Origin: Strongylocentrotus droebachiensis
Lineage: Eukaryota > Echinodermata > Echinoidea > Camarodonta > Strongylocentrotidae
DNA: 64,000 nt
Assembly: GCA_035222895.1 (NCBI GenBank)
Contig: JAVYIG010002220.1
Span: 186,001 to 250,000, forward strand
Direction: 5' to 3'
In this document: positions 1 through 64,000 of the stretch, piece after piece
Position numbering within the stretch: position 1 is the stretch's first letter
How the letters are laid out: each line of letters begins with the position of its first letter
Made by a program: the position numbers and the translations under genes
Notes under the pieces: model-generated
Database searches by the model: none
What the model was told of the DNA's origin: nothing
The model's input: only the letters and a program-made list of their open reading frames with translations

Positions 1-214
1 TCTTTCTCTTTTTTTTCTCCTCTCTTTTTGTTTTTTTACAACAGACTTCGTAATTATGACAGGTTCTAACAATGCTCCTGTCACTCCAACGAGACAAACA
101 CCAGACTGATCAAAAGAATAAATAACCCCTAAAGGCCCAAACGATCAGACATTTTGGGGTCAGTGTGGGGTCGGTTTGACGGCGGTGTGCACTGAGGCAT
201 AACATGGCCCTGAT
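1..214 (-). other. DNAAF9 3' UTR, truncated by window edge
   Basis: Sequence after the stop codon. No AATAAA is seen on the minus strand, so the polyadenylation site lies beyond the left edge. Confidence 0.6.
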
Positions 215-57653
<57,439 letters not shown>

Positions 57654-57726
57654 GGTGGTTCTTAGATGGAAATTTTCAGTTTAAATGTATTTTCGGCCGT
57701 CTTAGAAACAGACAACAATTTTTTCC

Positions 57727-57738
57727 GCCATCTTGGAG
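57727..57738 (-). promoter_or_regulatory. YY1-like motif at DNAAF9 5' end
   Basis: Minus strand reads CCAAGATGGCGG, the classic YY1 initiator-proximal motif, about 80 bases upstream of the start codon. The ATG inside it would open a 9-codon upstream frame if transcription starts farther upstream. No TATA box or clear RFX X-box was seen nearby. Confidence 0.5.
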
Positions 57739-57882
57739 TTCAGTATCGTATAGTCTAGATAACGATATCGCAATCGCGATCGATAGCAAGAGCTTTCTTT
57801 CCACCGCTGTTCTTTCTTTCTTTCTTTCTTCATTTCTTCATTTAGTTATTCATTTATTTACTTTTTTTTTCTTTATTTATCT

Positions 57883-57913
57883 TTATTGATCAATCTTTAA
57901 TGATCAATAAAGT
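57883..57913. other. Perfect 12-bp inverted repeat
   Basis: CTTTATTGATCA and TGATCAATAAAG separated by 7-8 bases. Could act as a terminator-like hairpin or be chance; lies upstream of DNAAF9. Confidence 0.5.
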
Positions 57914-58429
57914 CCATCAAATTTATCTATCAAGAATTAATTGTATTGTCACAATCATTTCATCAGTTCTTGATAAGATGTAAGAAAAAAATTATTCCAA
58001 CTTTATGGGCAACCGTGTAAACGATATTTGACATGAGTGCTTAGAAAATAAGCTTGGTCTGTCCCTCCCCCCGCAATAGAGGATGTTTCATCAATTAAAA
58101 AAAAAAGCATGTTGGTATTATTGATTTTAATGTACTCAAAGTAGAGATACACCCTAAGACCCATAGGCTTTCCAGACAGGACTCATAGACAAGCTTTAGG
58201 CATTCTTTTTATTTACAATAATGAAACAAGCTTGAAAAATACACCTTCTAGAATCATTACCCCTATTAGACCCTGTCATCTTTCATTATCAATATCATCT
58301 TCATCACAACCACCATTATTTCGCCATCATTAACCTCAACATCATCATAACAGCCAGGATCCAAATAATTATTGTCATCATATTCATCATCATCACCATC
58401 AATTTCATCACTGTCATCATATTTTCATA

Positions 58430-58945
58430 TTCATCATTCTCTCTCTCTCTCTCCCTCCCTCTTCTCTCTCCCTCTTTCCCCTGTCTCTTCCTCCTTCTTA
58501 CACTGTCTTTTCCATCTCCTCATCTTTCTCTCTCACTCCACCACCTTCTTCACCTGATTTCTCCCTCCCTTGCTTACTCTGGCTCTGCTTTGTCTCTCTC
58601 ATTCTAGGCTACCCTCCCCCTCTGTACCCTGCATCACCCTTTCTCATCATTCTCTCTACCATGCATCCTTTAAAATCGCTTCATTCCACTTTCCTCCACC
58701 TCTCTCTCCCTCCTCCCTCCTTTCTCTAGCCTCACCTTACTCCACTCTCTCCCTTTCTTTAACTTTCCCCTCCTTTCATCTCCCCTCTTATCAATTTCTC
58801 TATTTCTCTTATCCCCTTCCACTCCCCTCTCTATCTCACTCTCTTTGACAACCCCTTCTTCCTCTCGCCTCACCTCCCTCTCTCTCTCTCTTTCTCTCCC
58901 CCAACCTCTCTGTCTCCCTCTCTCTCTCTCTCTCTCTCTCTTCCT
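58430..58945. repeat. 500-bp polypyrimidine tract
   Basis: Almost continuous C/T on the plus strand, upstream of DNAAF9. Open frames inside it are low-complexity artefacts. Confidence 0.92.
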
Positions 58946-61900
58946 TGCTCACCACTCTTAAAGAATAAAAAATAAATAAACATTTGACAAGTCCAAGAAA
59001 GCAATTAGTCATCAGATAACTTTTTTCTCAAGAAGACGCATCTTTTTAATTGTTGTCCACACAAAAATACAAAGACGTAATCCTGAGCCAATCGCAAACC
59101 TCCTTGTTCCTCACTTCAAAAAAATCACATCATCAATAATGAGAAGAAAAAAAAACCTTTCCCCAATGGCAAAGATACTTTGAACCTTGTTAAAGATTCG
59201 AGAAAGAAGTGAGAAAATTAGGAAGAGAGAGATACACAAGACTGTGATGTCAATAATTCATCTTGTACAGGCATGAATGTCGTAGAAAGGGGTGAAAGAT
59301 ACATGGCAATTGTAATCTTCCCAGTTCCCAGAAATTCTGTTTTAAGCGCACTGATAGAATTTATGTTCATTTCATTGGAAAAAAATCACATCCTTAAAAA
59401 AATCAGTTTCTTCCTTTCAATAATAAAAAAATCCATTCAAATTCTTGCTTTTAAAAAACACTTGTTCAATGCATTTACAATTTCTCTCAGCTTTTTCTCC
59501 TATGATACAACCGATCTCGGACCTGCAATTTCTTTGTTTTCTTTTTTGTTTACGAACCATTTGTACAAACTCAGAAGAGAGAACCATTCTATTTACATTC
59601 GTCAAATCAATCATATTTCATACTTCATCTAAATTCAGTTCATCGAATTGCCCTAAATCACAAGCTAATCTTAATTCTGCCTCTTCTACAATATGCTACG
59701 AATTTCATACACAAAATTTTCTGGAAAAAGAGAGTATTTAGCTACGAGAAAGCTGTAACTACTCATGAATGTCACATTTAAAAGAAATGGAATGCTAGTA
59801 TGGTGTCTGGAAAGAAAAACACAAAGATCTGTCAACCCTTTTCCAGTCTACATAAGAACAGAAATAGCTATTTCAAATTTCATCTATTACAATCTTAATC
59901 AAAAACAAGACACAACTTACGCCGTTTTCATTGGAAAAACAAAATTAAATAGTACACAAGTAATCTTATTTCATCACAAATTCCATGAGCAAGAGGGAAA
60001 ATTTGATTTGGAAGGAATCGGATCAAATCAAAGACTTGTGTACATATAGCAATATGTTCTCTTCTTTGAAACAGATTCATCGTCTCAGTTTCACTTTTCG
60101 TCTCCAACTTCATGATTTATCTTGGCAGTTTTCAGTTGATTCACTTCTATCTTTGTTCAATCCCACTATTCCTATCACAGTTTCTCAAGCCTTGCACTTT
60201 ATAGAAGTCCATCCTGAAGAATATTCATCTATTTTCTTAATGAAATGATCGCAAAATGAAAGTCTAAATAAAATGGCAAACAAAAAGCACCCTAAAAAGG
60301 GGAATGAAGGGAGAATAAAACACAAAATAACTAATTTTTTAAGATGGTAATAAAAAAAAAATTCACACTATGCTGTATATCAGTTGCCCGAATTTGAAGT
60401 GTAAATTACCTGATTGATTTAATCCCCTTCATAGCTCAACACTAAAGGGGTAAAAATATCAGACTTCTCAGAGGGATACAAAGAAACAGCTGCTTTAATA
60501 AATGCAAAAAAAAAAGGATTTTGCAATAGATTAAAATAAAAGAGGAAATTATCACTCTTACTCTTGCAAGAACTTCATGAATAAGATCTTGCAAATGTAC
60601 CAATACAAGTTATTTGATGTGTTTACATCCCCTAATGCCATTGAACAAATAAATTAGAAGAAAAAAACAGAATTGGTAATTACATTTTGAGGATTATTTT
60701 GCATCATTACATTTTGAGAAAGTATCCCCTCTCTTTCTGGTAAAGTTTACATTATATTTAATTTTTACCAATAATTTCATTTAAAATTTAAAAATATCTT
60801 TAAAATTTCAGAAAAAATATAAACATAAAATTGAAGCCTGGCTACAAACTCACATTTCATTTCCAGGGAATACAAATCCCTCCATGAAAAAAAAGATGTC
60901 TTTATAAGCCCTTATATTTATCTTTCATACAACAATAACCTCTAAATTTCATTATCACAGACTATACCCGTTTATTTCTGCATAAAGGTCTAAAATTGTT
61001 GTTACAAATTTTTAAACAAGAAACCAGTATATAGATTTCACACCAGAAACATCAAACAGTAACACAAAATCACCACATTTTCATATAGTTTCTTTCTTTA
61101 GAGTAAAACGGAGCATGGCTGAAACAGAGCATTATGTAGAATAGCAAGGAGCCTCCAGAACAACTTCAAATGGTTATAAACATCCACACACAAACAGCCG
61201 CCTAAACAAAAATGCTCTTCGGAAAGCTATTAACATTATGAACAAAAGAGTCTCTAAAAATGCCTGAATTTATTGACTAACTCTGTATCAAATTATTGAT
61301 TGTTTTTGTTTCAATAGATGTGATATTCATTGAGTAATGGATTCTAGCTTGCATTGTTACTTTAAAATTGTGAAAAATACCCTTATTCTGCAACCACTCA
61401 ACAATATATGAACTTCATAGCAGAAAAAACAATTAATTCCCTCAAAGAACTGCGCTTAGGAGAAGAAACACAGTTTTTATTGTTATAAGATAGCTTTATC
61501 CCTGAGTGAAGTATGACAATTTGGAGGGAAATGTGAATTTTGAAGCTGGTTAAAATTTTGTGTTAAAGGTGCACTTAACAAATTTGACCTTATTTCTTTA
61601 GGGATTATGCAATACATTTGAGTACCATTCCATGGGGTTATTTCAAAAAAATTATGTATATATACCACCTTTAAAAAGGTAATAGCATTGATTTAAGCAC
61701 GCATTCTGCATTCCTTGAGAATTTACAAGTTTAAACTAATATGCTAAACTTCCAAATCCATGATTTACAATTATCTCCCAAGTTATGAACTACATAATTA
61801 TAACATGCTGTAAATGGGCATAAAGTTCATTTCCAAGGCAACTTTTTAATCAGAATTTAGACCCCCTCCCAAAAGAGAAATCATACATTCCCAGAACTAA

Positions 61901-63619
61901 AAATGTGTAAAATATTTTAGCATGCCCCCCATGGCTTACTAGTATAAAAGTCACTTGATTTCCAAATGTTATCCCATTACCAGAACTTGTTTTTTTTCCC
62001 CTTTTATTCTGAAATTAAAAGTAACTTTATCTTATTTTTAAGTTCAAATCAATGCTATTACCTCAGAGACAAAAAAGTCAATGGAGGCTTTTGAATATAC
62101 ATAAGGCATGGGGTACAGCACTCTGCACTCTATCCACCAAGACACTATAGAAATGACAGTCACAGTTACATGGCTAGAAATATATAAACGATCTACACCC
62201 ATACAAGAAAGGTATATTTGAACACTGGTGGGTCTTTGCAAATAGGCCTATGTCACTCCTATCGTAACTTCAGAAACTTTTCATGCACTTAGTGTATCTT
62301 TTTTAAAATTTGTTTTACAAAAATATCTATCCAAAACATTTACACCGTATTTCATTATAAGTCAGTTACATATTTATCGAGTATACTTTCACCAAGCTTG
62401 TACAACTCTAATGGCTTTTTCGTACAGTTATCATGACTTCACAGTGAATTGCTAATTGATGTATAAACTAAAAGAACTATCGACACAGAGTAGTAAGCTT
62501 GAGTTTACAAAGGAAGTACATGTACATACTGACTGACTTTAAAGTGAGGATTAATTAGGTGGTTTAGTTGCTATCAAAGGTAAAACAGTAATATTACATT
62601 TGCATGAACAGAATAACCCATTAAAATACAAAATATGGGGGGGGGGGGGGGACATGGAGAAATTTGGGATGATTAGTCACGCTGTAAAACTTAACATAAC
62701 CATTAGGTAACATTTAGAAGTGCAATGGGTGACAGCTTGGACAGTCACAGACCCAATACGTATGGTTTGAAATTACAACACAGAACTCTTTGATTCTTGA
62801 AGGAACTTTAAAATAAAAAAGACATGAATAGATCACACATTTCATATATGGACAAGTAGGAAGGAACAACAACAACAACAACAAAGTAGTTGATTTGGTT
62901 TACAAAATACCCTGAAGAATTAAGGCTCTACAACAGATTTCCACAATTCTGGGCAACTCCACATGGACAGTATTGGAATTACAACAAGGCCTCTTTTCCA
63001 TATGCTTGCTTGGCATGGATGAGAGCTATATTCTCACTGATTAAATACAACCATGATGCAATCAGTTCATATTCCCGCTATTATATCGTCCTGCTCAGAG
63101 CCAGATGGGTGTTGACTCCACACCATTTTACTACGTGTTAACACCCCCTGGCTCTTAAGAGATGATATTTTAATTTGCAAAGTACCACATCTTGAACATG
63201 GAAGGCTAATGAAAATCAACAGAATGTTTTTAATAGTCGGAGAAATTACCTGAAGAGTTGGCATTCCTGAATGTCAACTTGCAAAAATTCTTCTTCTAAA
63301 TTTCTCACATTTCAGCCAATGGAATTCAGTAATGATTGTTCTCTGTTCTTTGCGATGAGGATATGTTGTGCCCCCAAAACAAAGATCCATAATCAAATCA
63401 ACGTTTTAATATCGCTGTGCAGATTTTTTTTGTTTTTTCCCCACATGTGGATTTGCCCTCTGTTGGATACTAGGAAGTTGGCAAGTTACCTAACAAAGAC
63501 AGGCTGGCACAAAAACATTATTTAAAATCAAAAGAGAAAGAAACAAACACACACACACTCACACAAAATACACTCAAACTGATGGGTTAAATACAAAATA
63601 TGTCAACAAACTGTCACTT

Positions 63620-63692
63620 GTTGAGAGGCAGAAAGGCGTTAACACTGTGGAAAAAAAAGTATTCAGGTTAATGCCCTTCTGCCTCTCGGCTG
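63620..63692. other. Hairpin with 21-bp arms
   Basis: Arms GAGAGGCAGAAAGGCGTTAAC and GTTAATGCCCTTCTGCCTCTC (19 of 21 paired) around a 24-base loop with an A run. Size is compatible with a small-RNA precursor or a decayed MITE. Confidence 0.45.
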
Positions 63693-64000
63693 ACAAAACA
63701 ATATGATGAGGCCTTCATCACTGTATATGTGATCGAAAGTCAGGTGTAATGATAACAAGAGGACTACAAAACCAACATATCTGCTAATACTAGCAATATT
63801 TAAAGAGAAGGTTGAGTTCTGGGAAGAGGTGAAAAATAATTTGTGAGCGTTATCATTCTTATTATGCAAGTGTGGAAGAACATCAGATAAGACATGTTCC
63901 CTGAAAAGCATGGCTCTTCAAATGCCTTCATATTCTAAATATGTCATGTAACATCGTAAAACTCGGGGGTAGGATTTTTACGCCACATGTTTGTGTAGTC

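Larger units (their letters stand above)
57914..64000. other. Upstream flank, no gene recognised
   Basis: After the pyrimidine tract at 58.4-58.9 kb, 59-64 kb is AT-rich with short frames (for example 59,273-59,632 and 59,765-60,049) that match no family I know and show no splice-linked conservation. It could include the long 3' UTR of a neighbour beyond the right edge, but I cannot show this. Confidence 0.5.

Noticed and set aside
58372-58873. Several frames in the 58.4-58.9 kb region
   Set aside because: Polypyrimidine tract; Ser/Leu/Pro composition only.
59273-60248. Overlapping AT-rich ORFs as a neighbouring gene
   Set aside because: Frames are short, overlap in different phases and resemble no protein family I know.

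Overview
The window is invertebrate animal nuclear DNA: AT-rich, intron-dense and loaded with microsatellites, MITEs and LINE/SINE debris. The repeats (short LINE tails with ATT runs, elements beginning with a GTTTCACAAAG-type end, long fold-back palindromes) and the protein sequence suggest a marine deuterostome, most likely an echinoderm such as a sea urchin. That species call is an inference; no species-diagnostic marker is present.

One gene fills most of the window on the minus strand. I assembled a 36-exon reading frame from the start codon at 57653 to the stop at 215 (3,588 nt, 1,195 residues). Every junction has GT/AG signals and the phases chain without a break. From memory of the family, the protein matches DNAAF9 (C20orf194, the animal orthologue of Tetrahymena Shulin) along its whole length. 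Shulin packages and inhibits outer-arm axonemal dynein before delivery to cilia. Exon 1 lies about 10 kb upstream of exon 2. The 3' UTR runs off the left edge.

The introns hold most of the sequence and nearly all the repeats. They include at least four families of TTAA-flanked MITEs, two hAT-like elements (one with a perfect 8-bp target duplication and a BED-finger-like remnant), a mariner-type MITE, tRNA-derived SINEs, LINE reverse-transcriptase fragments, a 0.9-kb element with five perfect DR1 nuclear-receptor motifs, a degenerate CCCTAA minisatellite and long GA/CT, GAT and AAT tracts. Three exons (5, 8 and 22) have tandem, decaying copies of their own 3' end plus 5' splice site in the following intron.

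Intron 1 contains a very young 5.45-kb LTR retroelement (51643-57089, plus strand, antisense to DNAAF9). Its two 375-bp LTRs differ at one base. It has a single long Gag-like ORF and a short overlapping pol remnant, with no reverse transcriptase, RNase H or integrase. Its leader carries three copies of a nested RNA hairpin, and its 3' region carries two copies of a different long hairpin. I regard it as a gag-bearing non-autonomous retrotransposon and the most novel object here.

From about 57.7 to 64 kb (upstream of DNAAF9) I recognise no gene. The stretch holds a YY1-like promoter motif, a 500-bp polypyrimidine tract, AT-rich sequence and one small hairpin near 63.65 kb.
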